Assembly (NCBI GenBank): GCA_947650365.1
Contig: CANTAL010000002.1
Coordinates: forward strand, 69,501-133,500
Length of the DNA stretch: 64,000 nucleotides
Source: Chamaelirium japonicum
Taxonomy: Eukaryota; Streptophyta; Magnoliopsida; Liliales; Melanthiaceae
Direction: 5' to 3'
The first letter of the stretch is position 1, and each line of letters opens with the position of its first letter. The notes beneath the pieces are model-generated. The model was given only the letters and a program-made list of their open reading frames with translations. It had not been told where the DNA came from and made no database searches. Positions 34,216 to 46,800 of this stretch are shown piece by piece. The position numbers and the translations under genes were made by a program.

Positions 34216-35463
34216 GTGAATTATGTTAACTAACATGGGAATTTATTAAATTTAACTCTTCAAGGTACTAAAGTTATTCTAAACACCCTATCTCACTCGG
34301 ATTCTTTATACATCAATTTTGTATCGAAGCATCAGGAACCACAATGTTATATCATAGTGGTTAATCAAACTTCTTGTAAAGAATAATCGAAGAGAATGTA
34401 GGGTTTTCTTGCAATGACACTTGGGACAATGGTATTGTTCCTACGGATGTTTCCAAGGAGTTAGATTTGATGTGGATGATCTCTACCGAAGGTTGAGGCA
34501 ATCAACTTTCTAGATTAGCATTTCTATGGGTGAATAATTCGCATGCTTGAGGATCACACATCATCATCGGAGTGTGAGACAACTATTCAACAAGGTGTCG
34601 ATTGTTCCAATCTCATCTTGTGAATTGCCAAGTACCCCTAATCCTCACCTTCAAGTTTTCCATCGGCATCAATCAATTATCATTAACAAAAAAGAAACAA
34701 TTTAGGTATTCACCGTATTTTTTACAGCAATGCTAAAATCCACGAAATTTTTTTGTAAGTTGAGGCTTTATCTAGAAACATAAAACATTTAATTAACTCA
34801 TCAAGGTTTTAAATGTTTATTTGGTTGGTCATAAAGAGTAAATTTGTCAGATTATGATCAAAGGCGATGGAAATTTGTTGGATTTCTGTTAAATTTCGAT
34901 TGATTTATGTCACATGTCGGACTATTATGAAAAAAAATTCAGAATGGAGAATTTTTAAAAAATCACTCAAAAAGATAAAATTTCTTAGAAAGATGGAACT
35001 TTTTAGTGGAATTGTCCAAAAAAGACGGAATGTCGGATTACGGTCAAATGTTTGTCATTTGGGCCGACTATTCATTCTTTCTGAATAAAATTTGGTACTA
35101 TAAAAATTTCGGATCCTCAAAAAAAGGACATATTTTGGTGATTTCGTAGTAAATATGTCAACATTTGATTCCAAGATCAAACCTGCCTTTCTTTCACATA
35201 TTAGAAATCAACCCCAACCACTCAAGCGCTATTTATTAATAAACTAGCATACGTTAGCATGTTTATGCATCAAAAAAAATGTCAAATCCCAAAACCCCTG
35301 AAACCAAATATAGAAAAGTAGCGTACAGAAACAGATCCTACAGAGTAGTCACATCAATAAGAATAACAAAGATCTAACAATGTTTCCTATCAAATCCATG
35401 CAGCCAAAATGAAAAATAAAAGAACCCAAGAAATAGAATTAAATGTCTTCCCCCCTCCCACAG
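34216..35463. other. No recognisable gene; TCGGA/TTTCGG words near 34860-35140
   Basis: The remainder of BPM intron 1. The 34800-35140 part carries words like TCGGATTA and TTTCGGAT, resembling the hAT word families, but no ends were found. Confidence 0.35.
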
Positions 35464-35469
35464 GCTCAC

Positions 35470-35913
35470 CACATGCTCCCCCTGTATTTGAGGGTGTAGG
35501 GTCCTCCCTCGAGGTTCCTCCCGAAGTGGCTATGGACCTTGTGCTGCTCCTTCCCGCTCTGGTCCATCAGCGTCAGCTCGAACAGCACCCGCACGTCAGT
35601 CCCTCGCTCGCCAGGGCAATGAACAGGGACACCTACGTCGCGTTGTCCTCGGTGCTCTTCCCGTCCGGGTAGAAGTAGATGGCCCACTCGTAGCTGCCCA
35701 CCGTGAAGGTGTCGGACGCGACGTAGCGCCCGATCCCCATGCCCTTTGACAGTGAGTACCCCGTGATGTTGAAGTGGTGCGACCCGTTCACCGTCTCCGT
35801 CACCGACGTCGAGGACGTCTTGGAGGAGGGCTGAGGGGGGGAGGAGGAGGACGAGGGGGAGGAGGACAACAGTCTGTTGGCGGCGGCGCCGGGCAAACCC
35901 TAGTCGCACCCAT
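35470..35913 (-). pseudogene. BPM gene exon 1: MATH domain, with a stop and two frame breaks
   Basis: Encodes a Ser/Pro-rich N-terminus ([16 protein letters not shown]) and then [55 protein letters not shown]. There the frame meets TAG at 35633-35635 where the family has Tyr. It continues [11 protein letters not shown] and then shifts by one base at a CCC run on the plus strand (35601-35603). It goes on [20 protein letters not shown] and [19 protein letters not shown], ending GSMW at a GTGAGC donor. A good start codon, ATG at 35913-35911 (MGATRVC), is in a different frame from MATH, so a third break lies near 35890. MATH would bind substrates for a CULLIN3 ligase. With exon 2, this gives at least two nonsense codons and two shifts: a pseudogene, unless the assembly is faulty. 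Confidence 0.88.
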
Positions 35914-36560
35914 TCGGAAGACTTCGCCGGAAGGATCTAGGGTTTTCGAGAGGTAGGATCAACGGATTTCGGTAAAATTTGAATTGAAATAATTGGGGAT
36001 TCTAGGGTTTTGATTTCCCCTGATGAGATCCGGATTGGGTTCTCTTCGACCGCTGGGGATCAGATCAGGGGGATTTTGGATGGGGAGGGGGGCAATGAGG
36101 GCCGGGGGTTCCATCCGGTGATGAGACGGTGGGGAAGGACGAATTTGAGAGAGGTGGGTTGCCGTGAGCGTCCGAAATGAAACGAGGGGGTGATTATAAG
36201 TTATAACGTTCATTGGGACGAAATGTCTCTTTATCTTCCGTCCTTTCTCTTACAATTGCTGACGTGTTATGATACTATTGGTATAAAATTTAAGTAAATG
36301 GGCGGCGAAGATTGGAGGTGGGATTGGTTGTTCCGTGCCAAACAACAAACAGCTTCTTTAGCACATGTTTCTTTAGCACATGTAAGAGGTGTTTGTGTTT
36401 GAGCATTCCTCCCTCTCTCTCTCTCTCCCTCTCTCTCTCTCTCCAACTCCCTCCATTCCTCCATCACTCTCCTCCCTCTATTCCTATCTCCCCCCATCCC
36501 TCCTCTGTCTATTCCTTTATCTCCCTCCACCAAACGTCCTCTTCTCCGCTTGGGGAAGAA
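35914..36560 (-). promoter_or_regulatory. Likely BPM leader and promoter region
   Basis: On the minus strand, two AAACCCTAGA telo-box-like words lie just upstream of the ATG (35946-35937 and 36010-36002). A CTTATAATCA stretch (36200-36191) could be a weak TATA element. A bZIP-type CACGTCA is at 36266-36260. Farther out, 36405-36450 is a (GA)n run on the gene strand, common in plant promoters and leaders. The assignment rests on position and motifs only. Confidence 0.4.
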
Positions 36561-36599
36561 AAGTCATCGAATACGGACCTCTGTCCATAAAAATATAAA

Positions 36600-39500
36600 A
36601 GCAAAACTAAACTACAATGACAAAAGAATAAATCTGCAAATGAAACTGCGGACAAGTATCAATTACATACATATAAGAGGGATGTGTATTTAGTGGGGAA
36701 CGAGAAGAGGGGGGTGTTTTTTCGATTGAAACTAGAAAACATTGAAAACACAAACCAGAGTCCCCTCATGGTGCGAGACAACGATCAGGGGCGCTAACGA
36801 TAGTTAGAGACAAGGTTGAAAGCGAAAATGACCTATGCTTTTCTTGGTAAACCTAAAACCTCAAAGCGATATAATATCAAACGCAAAGAATGCACTTGAG
36901 GCTTAAAGCCAATCTCTCTCCCTCTTACAAAAACATGGATCGAACACTCGGTGTTCGTAAAAGCGTGGTAAACTCAACCCATCCTTACATGATAGCTTTT
37001 CACGGCAAAAGCATGCAAATACCGTAGCGATAATTAGCAATGAACGGTAATGCACGCAAAGAATTTTTAAAGGGAAACCCAAACGAAAAAAACCTCACCG
37101 AGCCGAGCATGGGGTGTCGTCCAAATCCATTAGAGTACAAAGTGAATCGTACAAAGCGCATAAACATACCCTTGACACGTATAGACTCAAGCAATCTCCG
37201 AATCCATGGTGGTTTGATGGCGGGCTCCTCTGACCACGTCATATTTCTTGGCACTTCCCTTTACTCTGTGGATGATGATTGCACCTCATGTAATCTTCAT
37301 TGTAGACGTCTCTAGAGGATCCAACATCTCAAAACGATCTCCTTGACCATTGAGAACTCCTATTTTCATGAAGAGAGCACACATTCTCACTAATTGGCGG
37401 CACAAATGCAGAGAACCCCAAACAAACAAAGTTTGGAGGGGATGAAAAAAGAAAAGACTACAACTCAAAGCTATCAGCGATGAACATTTTTATCATCTTC
37501 AAAGGAAAATCATCAAATGGATGAATCGATGCAAGATTGCATTCCCATTGAAGACGGATTCAAATTTGAAAGAAAATCAAAGAGCCACCATATCTTCGTG
37601 CGAGGGATGAAATAGATGAGCTCCGAACCTAGAAAACCCCTTGCAACTCTATCTCCTCCTGTTGGCTCGAGAGGGATAAAAAAAAGTCTACTTGTGAGGC
37701 TATTTATATCCAAAAAACCATTGAGAAAATCTTAGAATCGAAACCCTAGATCCCCTCCCAGATTGACCTCAATTAGGAAAAAATTCTCCAATTTTGGAGC
37801 ACTTCATGTGCATGTCTTGGTCAAGTCATGTGAATGTGCTGACTTGGGCATAGCCTATACTAATCAGAAATAGATTTGGGTCCAACTGGCTGCCAGCTAG
37901 CTTAAGTCATGCGCATGAAGCATAATTTTGTATGCATGGTCCATGTGCAAAGACTGTGCACATGGAACCAACCCTAGGGGAGTGAAATCTCCTCTATGGT
38001 CCATGCACATGGAAACCTGGAAGCATGTCTTTCATGCTCAGGAATCATGCGCATGAAACATGTAAAATGGTGCAACTCCAGTTTGTATTATTCATGCGCA
38101 TGAATTGTGTGGGTGCATAAAATATCCACCCTCGCTCGGCACTAAGTCAAAACTTTAAAAATAGAAGACACCCCGAGGGGAAAGGCAAGAGAGAGATGCA
38201 ACGCAACTCAACACTTTAAATCCTGACCATGATCGTCCGAGAGTCACTGCAATGATGGATAAAAAGATGCACAAGGAGGGGAGATGCCCCAACAATAGCC
38301 AAAGCTAATCCCATGACTCACCAATAACCTATGATCCATAAGAAGGATGGTTCAGCTCGAAGGTGAAAACTTGATCGACAACACCATACATTTAGCCTAC
38401 CAGAGGGTTCCATATAGGAGACCTGACAGAAGTGTCTACAGTACAATGGGGAGGCAGTGCGTGGCAATCTTATCCAAGGGGGGAACAAGCATACATTGAA
38501 GGACTCAAGAGACGACACATAGATGGATTCGTTACACAAGCTCCAATGCCAATCTACGAACAATAATTGTCAAAGAATGATAGACCAATCTTGTGAGCAA
38601 TAAGAGCACACCACATGGAAGACACATTTCATGTAATGAAAGGTTTTCCTCTTCCAACTTCCACTATAAAAAAGGAGTTAAGAGCACAAAGAAAAAGGGT
38701 AATCCTTTGCACAATTTTAGGTAAGTGCATATTGACATTCTAGTGAAATAGTCACTAAGTTTATACTCTTCTGATTCTCACTCTCTCTCTCTTTCTAGTT
38801 CTCTATCTCTCCTCAAGAAAATGAAGAACAATCTGAGGTGACCCACCCTAGGGGCCTTATATCTTTTTGTGATTCAAATCAAAGCCAAAAGGTATTTATC
38901 GAGTGCCCAAGCTCCGTAAGGCGTCGAAGCCCTCAATACGTGGCCCGTCCCTCTACTCACCCCCCCAATACAGGAAGGAAAAGAAGGAGTTCTAAGTCAC
39001 CACTTTCTAGGAAGGAGTTGACTCTGGTTGTGGGCGTAGTCATCCCATAAAACTATTATGATTCAGAAGCTGGCAATAACTTGTGAATGATTGTAATAGA
39101 ATTAAGATGTCAAAGTACTATGTGTTGAAGATTCAAGTTTATATTACTCAAATACACAGTTGAAAGATCAAGCACAAAAAATTACAAAAAAAATAAACTT
39201 CAAGTTTGATCACCATGTTATTGACCATGTTCTATGATGGATTTGTTTTCATATGAATAGATAAGATGACTTAGAAACTTAGATAGCCATTGTTGATTGA
39301 TCATATAGAATGCATCTAAAGCGTTCAAGTGTTTTGAGTTTTAACGATTGTGTTTTGATTCCATTTTAATTGAGAGTTGGTGATCTAAATGATTTGAATT
39401 GTTTTTATTGAATATGTTTTAGTGCGTGTGAGGTTTTGGTTTCGAACCTGGTTGAAAATATATTTTGAAAAGCATTTGAAAAACTACTTTGAAGTTGATT

Positions 39501-39600
39501 TTTCTTTATTAATATAATTTGATTTTAGATCTTTGTGCATCTTTGAATGGTTATGTTGATCCATTTTGGCTGGTTTTAACAATAGATTTTTGATAATTTT
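36600..39600. other. No recognisable gene; CATGCGCATG-rich patch and dispersed-repeat pieces
   Basis: 37800-38110 has many palindromic words (CATGCGCATG, GTGCACATGG, CATGCACATG). 38110-38140 (GGGTGCATAAAATATCCACC, then CGCTCGG) matches part of the foldback arm at 13700-13730. 38690-38830 has a short CT-rich stretch. No coding family recognised. Confidence 0.4.
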
Positions 39601-39607
39601 CAAGCTT

Positions 39608-41244
39608 GAAGGTTCCACCCTATAGACATTATGTACGGTTCTTATACCATTTCCTCGAAACACAGAACGTAGTTAGAGGAAGCGAGAAGTCCAAGCCTAC
39701 GCTCTGTGAGTGCTTTGCACTAGTGCACGGTAGATGCGTAGCTACGTATGTGCACTAAGGGAAAACCCTAGGTTAGTGCAGAGACGCATGTAGCAATTCC
39801 TTACCATAAGTGGACTTTGCCACATGGGTGCGATGCATCGGGACATGTTGCGAGTTGACTAGTTGACTTCACTAGGGGCACCCTATGGGAACCTCAGAGA
39901 ATAGTGAAATCACTGGTGCACTTCACTTATGTGTGCCTTGCAAAGTCTCGTACATGAGGAACGACCAACTAGTGACATAAGGGCGTTTTAGTCATACCAT
40001 GCGCCACTATGTACTAGGGGGGCCGGCCCTAAGTGTTGAGAGACTGGTCAAGGCTGGCCCCATTGGTTTCAGGAGGTTGTTGTCTCTGATGAAAGGGCCG
40101 GTCATGAGGCACAGAAAATGGGCTGATTTTGACCGTTTTCAAAAACAAGGAAAAGATAGAGATAAAGAAGAGATATATAGGGAGAGGTTTGAATTGGTTG
40201 AACCTTATCCGTACTAGCCTCATCCATAAGGATAGGGTAGCCCTATATAAGGGAAAGGAGAGAGGGGGGTCGGCCATGGATGCAAGCCCTAGGGGCCAGC
40301 CATGCCATGGGGAAACCCTAGCCACCCCCTCTCCTCTCTTCTTTTCTCCTCTCCCGTCTCTCTCTCCCTCGCTTGCGCCATTAGATGGCGACTCATCTTC
40401 CTCACGTGGTATTTCATAGAAGGAGAAGGCTCGTCGGATAGAGGCACTCAGAGATCCATCGACGAGGTGCCGTGCATCGTGTGAGATCATGTGAACTAGA
40501 AGGAATCTCCCGCAAGCTTTTGCTGTCCAGAATCTGCACAAAACAATTAGTGTTGTTTCTATGATTTTGGGAGTTACAGAAGTCCAAATGAGATGAAACT
40601 TGTTTCCAAAGTTTCATATCAAAGTTGGCTACTTGTAGTCCAAATTTCAGCCTAATCCGAGTTCGGAGCAGAAAGTTATAGCCTTCGTACCAAAGCTATG
40701 TCGAGCAGATCCGAGTCCGTCTCCATCGACAAAGAAGAAACTTGTTGTGGTAAAAGAATCCGCACACAGGTATGATCTCTAATAAGTAAATCTAACATAG
40801 ATAGAACATGAATGCATGCTAGATTGTTTTTTCACGTTAGATCGATGTTAGGGGTTCATATAGTTGCCATGCTAGATTCATACATGCACGTGTAGATCGT
40901 TTCGATGAAAATTTTGATATGTAACGCACACCGCTCACGGTCTTCAGACCTTCTCTTTCTTCCGCTGCGAGCCTGTACCATGGATTTATTTCCAACAATT
41001 GGTATTAGAGCACGCTAGTGGTGTGCGTTTCATGTTTTTCATGAAACCGTCATGTGCGCGCATGAATAGTATGTGCCACCATCGGGGTTCTACGAGTAGA
41101 TCATGCATAATATATTTTGTGTGTTCTATGAATCATTCTTGCAGGGCGCCGCTTCTAAAATTATTCTGGATAAGTGATTGTTTGCTACTGGGGGTCAGAC
41201 CCCGTGTTAGCAAATATTGTCTTGATGTTTTTTATTCTGTGTGT
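39608..41244 (+). mobile_element. Diverged, truncated relative of the complete copia element: LTR, primer site and leader start
   Basis: 39608-40997 matches the complement of the 2.1-kb LTR in blocks (ATTATGTACGGTTCTTA, GTTGCGAGTTGACTAGTTGA, GGGGCCGGCCCT, then CCAACA at the end). Its TG-containing outer part is missing. TTGGTATTAGAG (40999-41010) is a primer-binding site with one change from the usual sequence. The leader (TAGTGGTGTGCGTTTCA, GCAGGGCGCCGCTT and the GGGGTC hairpin) follows, then stops abruptly at TCTGTGTGT (about 41244), where the repeat array begins. Plus orientation. Confidence 0.85.
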
Positions 41245-44200
41245 AGGTGTGAAGTAAGAAGGAATCTAAATTCCAAAACTCCACTTCTTAATAATATAAT
41301 TATAATCTCTCCATGCTCGTCTCTCTTCTTCCATGTATTAGGGTTTTCTATAGATTGCTTAGGCCCTACGTAAGCTTACACCATAAATAATAAACGACCC
41401 CTTTTGGATGGGGCACGTTTGACGGCTCTCTCTTTCTCTCATTTTATAACACGTTATCAGATTCTTTCTTACTTCACACCTATACCGTGGTCAATGGAAT
41501 AGAGCTCGACTTCTTATCTCTTCTCTCTTTGTTTATCTCTCTGGTCTCTTCTATCTTTTTCTATCTCTTCTGTCTTTGTTTATCTCTTCGTTTTCTTATG
41601 ACTGGTCGGTTGAGCTCGAAATGTTCGTACTGGTAACGTGTTGTGAGATGAGACAAAGAGAGAGCCGTCAAACATGCCCTACCTTAAAAGGGTCGTATAA
41701 ATATTGAGAAGTGAAGTTTTGGATTTTAGATTCATTCTTACATCATACCTATACTCGTGGCCAATGCACTGGGTATACCCGTGCCCAATGCACTGGAGCA
41801 AGTCTTCTTCTCTCTTCTCTCTTCATTTATCTCTCCATTCTCTTCGTTCTTTTCTATCTTCTTCTCTCTCTTCTGTCTTCGTTTATCTCTTCGTTTTTTT
41901 ACGACTGGTCGGTTAATGTCGATATATTCATGCTGATAACGTGTTGTGAGAAAAGAGAAAAAGAGAGAAGAAAACAGAGAGATAAACAAAGAGATAAGAG
42001 AGAAGAAGTCATGCTTATGTCCATTTACCATGGGTATAGGTACGAAGTAAGAAGGAACCTAAATTCTAAAATTTCATTTCTCAATAATATAATTAAATCT
42101 CTCCGTTCTCTTCTTTATCTCTCATATAGATTAGGGTTTCCTATAGATTGCTTAGGCCCTAAGTAATCTTACCTTATAAATAATATATGACCCCCTTAGG
42201 ATGGGGAACGTTTGACGGCTCTCTCTTTCTCCCATCTTACAAGACATTATTAGCACGAACATGTCAAGCCCAACTGACTAGTCATAAAAAAATAGAGAGA
42301 AAATGAAGACATAAGTGGAGTTTTGGAATTTAGATTCAATCTAACTTTACACCTATACTCGTGGCCAATGGATTAGAGCAGGACTTCTTCTCTCTTCTGT
42401 CTTCTTTTATTTCTCCGTTCTCTTCTATCTTCTCCCATGGATTTGGGTTTCTCATAGATTGCTTAGGCCCTAAGTAAGCTTACCCTATAAATAATATATG
42501 ACCCCTTTAGGGTAGGGCACGTTTGACGCTTTCTCTTTCTCCCATCTCATAAGACGTTATCAGCACGAACATGTCGAGCCCATCCAACCAGTCGTAAGAA
42601 AATGGAGAGAGAAACAAAGACAGAAGTGGAGTTTTGAAATTTATATTCCTTCTTACTTCACACCTATACCCGTGGCCAATGGACTGGAGTAGGACTTCTT
42701 CTCTTTTCTATCTTTATTTATCTCTCAATTCTCTTCTCTCTTATTCTCTCTCTTCTGTGGAGTTTTGAAATTAAGATTTCTTCTTACTTCACACCTATAC
42801 TTGTGGCCAATGGACTGGAGCAGGACTTCTTCTCTCTTCTATCTTCGTTTATATCTCCATTCTCTTCTCTCTTCTTCTCTCTCCTCTGTCTTCGTTTCTC
42901 TCTTCGTTTTCTTGTGACTGGTCGGCTAGGCACGACATATTCGTGCTGATAACGTGTTATGAGATAAGAGAAAGAGAGAACCGTCAAATATGCCCCACCC
43001 TAAAGGGGTCGTATATTATTTATAGGGTAAGCTTACTTAGGGCCTAAGCAATCTATGGGATATCCTAATCCATGGGAGAAGGGAGAAGAGAACGTGGAGA
43101 TTTAATTATAATATTAAGAAATAGAGTTTTGAAATTTAGATTCCTTTTTACTTCATACCTATACCTGTGACGAATGGACTAGAGCATGACTTCTTCTCTA
43201 TTCTCTCTTTGTTTATCTCTCCGTTCTCTTCTCTCTTCTCACAATACGTTATCAGCACGAACATGTCGAGCCCAGCCGACCAGTCGTAAGAAAACGGAGA
43301 AAGAAACAAAGAGAGAAGAGAGAAGAAGAGGGAGAAGAAAAGAGAAGAGAATGGAGAGATAAATGAAGAGAGAAGAGAGAAGAAGCCCTACTCCAGTCCA
43401 TTGGCTACGAGTAAAGGTGTGAAGTAAGTAGGAATCTAAATTCTAAAACTCCAATTCTCAATATTTATATGACTCCTTTATGGTGGGGCACATTTAACGG
43501 GTCTCTCTTTGTCCTATCTCATAATACATTATCCGCACGAACATGTCGAGCCCATCCGAGCAGTCCCAAGAAAACAGAGAGAGAAACGAAGACATAAGTA
43601 GAGTTTTTGAATTTAGACTTCTTCTTACTTTACACCTAAACCCGTGGCCAATGAACTAAAGTAGGACTTCTTCTCTCTTTGTTTATCTCTCTGTTCTATT
43701 CTCTCTTTTTTTCTCTTTTCTATGCAGTTTTGGACTGGAGTAGGAATTCTTCTCCCTTCTATCTTCATTTATTTCTTCTTTCTCTTCTCTCTTCTTCTCT
43801 CTTCTGTCTTTGTTTCTCTCTTTGTTTTCTTGTGACTGCTCGGTTGGGATCGATATGTGCTGATAACGTGTTATGAAATGGGAGAGAGAGAGAGCCGTCA
43901 AATATGCCCTACCCTAAAAGGATCGTATAAATATTGGGAAGTGGAGTTTTGGAATTTAGATTCCTTCTTACTTCACAGCTATACCTATGGCCAATGGACT
44001 GGAATAGGACTTCTTCTCTCTTCGTTTAACTCCTCATTCTCTTTTCTCTTCTTCTCCCTTCTCTTTCCGTTTGTCTCTCCGTTTTCTTCTCTCTTCTTCT
44101 CTTTTTTCTGTCTTTGTTTATCTCTCTGTTTTTATCACAATCATATATTAGTTAAATAACATAGAGCAAGACTTTTTCTCTCTTCTCTCTTTGTTTATCT

Positions 44201-45240
44201 TTTCATTCTCTTCTCTCTTCTCATAACACGACATCAATACGAACATATTTATGCAACCTCATTAGGGTAGGGCATGTTTGATGGCTCTCTTATTCTCCCA
44301 TCTCACAATACTTATCATATAAATAATATACGACACCTTTAGAGTGGGGCACGTTAGACGACTCTTTTTTTCTCCCATCTCACAACATGCTATCGCATGA
44401 ATATGTCAAGCCCAACCGACCAGTCATAAGAAAACAAAGATAGAAACAAAGACAGAAGAGAGAAGAAGAGAGAAGAGAATAGAGAGATAAACGAAGAGAG
44501 AAGAGAGATGAAGTCCTACTCCAGTCCATTGACCACGAGTATAGGTGTGAAGTAAGAAGAAATCTAAATTCCAAAAATCCACTTCTGTCTTTATTTCTCT
44601 TTCCGTTTTCTTGCGACTGGTCGGCTGGGCTCAACATGCTTATGCTGATAACGTGTTGTGAGATGGGAGAAAGAGAGAACCGTCAAACGAGCTCCACCCT
44701 AAAGGGGTCATATAAATATTGAGAAGTAGAGTTTTGGAATTTAGATTTCTTCTTATTTCACACCTATACCCGTGGCCAATGGACTGGAGCAGGACTTCTT
44801 CTCTTTTCTCTCTTTATTTATTTCTCTGTTCTTCTCTATCTTCTTCTGTCTTCTCTCTTCGTTTATTTCTCTGTTCTCTTCTCTCTTCTTCTCTCTCTGT
44901 TTTCTTGTGACTGGTCGGATGGGCTCGATATGTTCATATTGATAATGTATTTTGAGATAGAAGAAAGAGAGAGCCATCAAACGTGCCCCACCCTAAAGGG
45001 GTTGTATATTATATATAGCGTAAGCTAACTTAGGGCCTAAGCAATCTATGAGAAAGAGAAACGAGACAGAAGAGAGAAGAAAACGTAGAGAAAAACGAAG
45101 ATAGAAGAGAAAGAAGAAGAGAGAAGAGAACGAAGAGATAAACGAAGAGAGAAGAAGCCTTGCTCTAGTCCATTCGCCACGGTTATAGGTGTGAAGTAAG
45201 AAAGAATCTAAATTCCAAAACTCCACTTCTCAATAGTATC

Positions 45241-46400
45241 ATCTCAACATTATTATGATCATTATAGTAATATTACTATAATTATTTATTTAATTATTAA
45301 ATAATTTAATAATTAGATAATTTAATAATTAAGTTTTTAGTAAAATAATTAATTAATTTAATTATTTAATTATCTATTTATTTAATTATTTTTTTAATAT
45401 TAATAATATAAAGTAAACTAATTAAATAAATATTGAGAGAGAAGATAGAAGAAGTCCTGCTCCAGTCCATTCGCCACGGGTATAATTATGAAGTAAGTAG
45501 GAGTCTAAATTCCAAAAATCCACAGAAAATAAAGAAGAAGAGATAAGAGAACAGAGGGATAAATAAAGAAAGAAGAAGTCATGCTCCAATCCTTTGGCCA
45601 CGGGTATAGGTATGAAGTAAGAAGGAATCTAAATTTCAAAAACTCCACTTCGCAATAGTTTATTTTATTTAGATAATTCAATAACTATTTATACTATAAT
45701 AATTATATTTAATTAATTATTATACTAAAAACTTAATTATTAAATTATTTAAAATATTTAATAATTAAATAATTAATTAATTTAATTAAAAAAATTATTG
45801 TAATATTACTATGATAATCATAATAACGTCGAGATGATACTATTGCGAAGTGGAGTTTTGGAATTTAAATTCTTTCTTACTTCACACCTATACCCGTGGC
45901 CAATGGATTGGAGTAGAACTTTTTCTTTCTTCTCTCTTCATTTATTTTTCTGTTCTCTTCTCTCTTCTGTCTTCGTTTCTCTCTTTGTTTTTTTTTCTCT
46001 TCTTCTCTCTCTTCTATGGACTTTTGAAATTTAGATTCCTTCCTACTTCATACCTATACTTGTGGCCAATTGACTAGAGCATGACTTCTTCTCTCTTCTC
46101 CCTTTATTTATCTCTCCAATCTCTTCTCTCTTCTTCTCTCTCTTATGTGGAGTTTTGGAATTTAGATTCCTTCTTACTTCACGCCTATACCCATGGCGAA
46201 TGGATTGGAGTAGGACTTCTTCTTTCTTCTCTCTCAATATTTATTTAATTAGTTTACTTTATATTGTTAATACTAAAAAAATAATTAAATAACTAGTTAA
46301 TTAATTTTTTAAATAAATTCAAATTATTTAAATATCTCTTATATTATTTATTAAATTAAATTATTAATAACGTGTTTAATAAATTTTATTTAATTTAAGC
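45241..46400. repeat. AT-rich modules within the array, paired in opposite orientation
   Basis: 45241-45420 and 45655-45845 both carry a TAGTATCATCTCAACNTTATT-type start (or its complement) followed by TAGTAATATTACTATAATT and TTAATTAA words. Others with the same start are near 51695, 51790, 53330, 56570, 58500, 61440 and 61540. 46232-46400 is similar AT-rich sequence. Confidence 0.7.
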
Positions 46401-46705
46401 TTGGCACATTTATGTCTCCGTTCTCTTCTCTTTTTCTTTCATCTCACAATACGTTAACAGCACGAATATGTCAAGCCCAGATGACCAGTCGTAAGAAAAC
46501 ATAGAGAGAAACGAAGACAGAAGTGGACTTTTGGAATTTGGATTCCATTTTACTTCAAACCTATACCCGTGGCCAATGGAATAGAATATGACTTCTTCTC
46601 TCTTCTATCTTCGTTTATCTCTCGGTTCTCTTCTTTTTTCTTTTCTCTTTTTTGTCTTCGTTTCTCTTTTCGTTCTCTCTTCTCTCTTATTCTCTCTCTT
46701 CTGTG

Positions 46706-46800
46706 GAGTTTTGGAATTTAGATTCCTTCTTACTTCATACCTATATCCGTGTGAAGTATAGGTATGAAGTAAGAAGGAATTTAAATTTCGAAATTCCACT
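46706..46800. repeat. Near-perfect palindrome in the array
   Basis: GAATTTAGATTCCTTCTTAC, then TTCATACCTATATCCGTG, is followed at once by the complement (TATAGGTATGAAGTAAGAAG, GAATTTAAATTTC). It marks a head-to-head junction of two units with almost no spacer. Confidence 0.8.
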
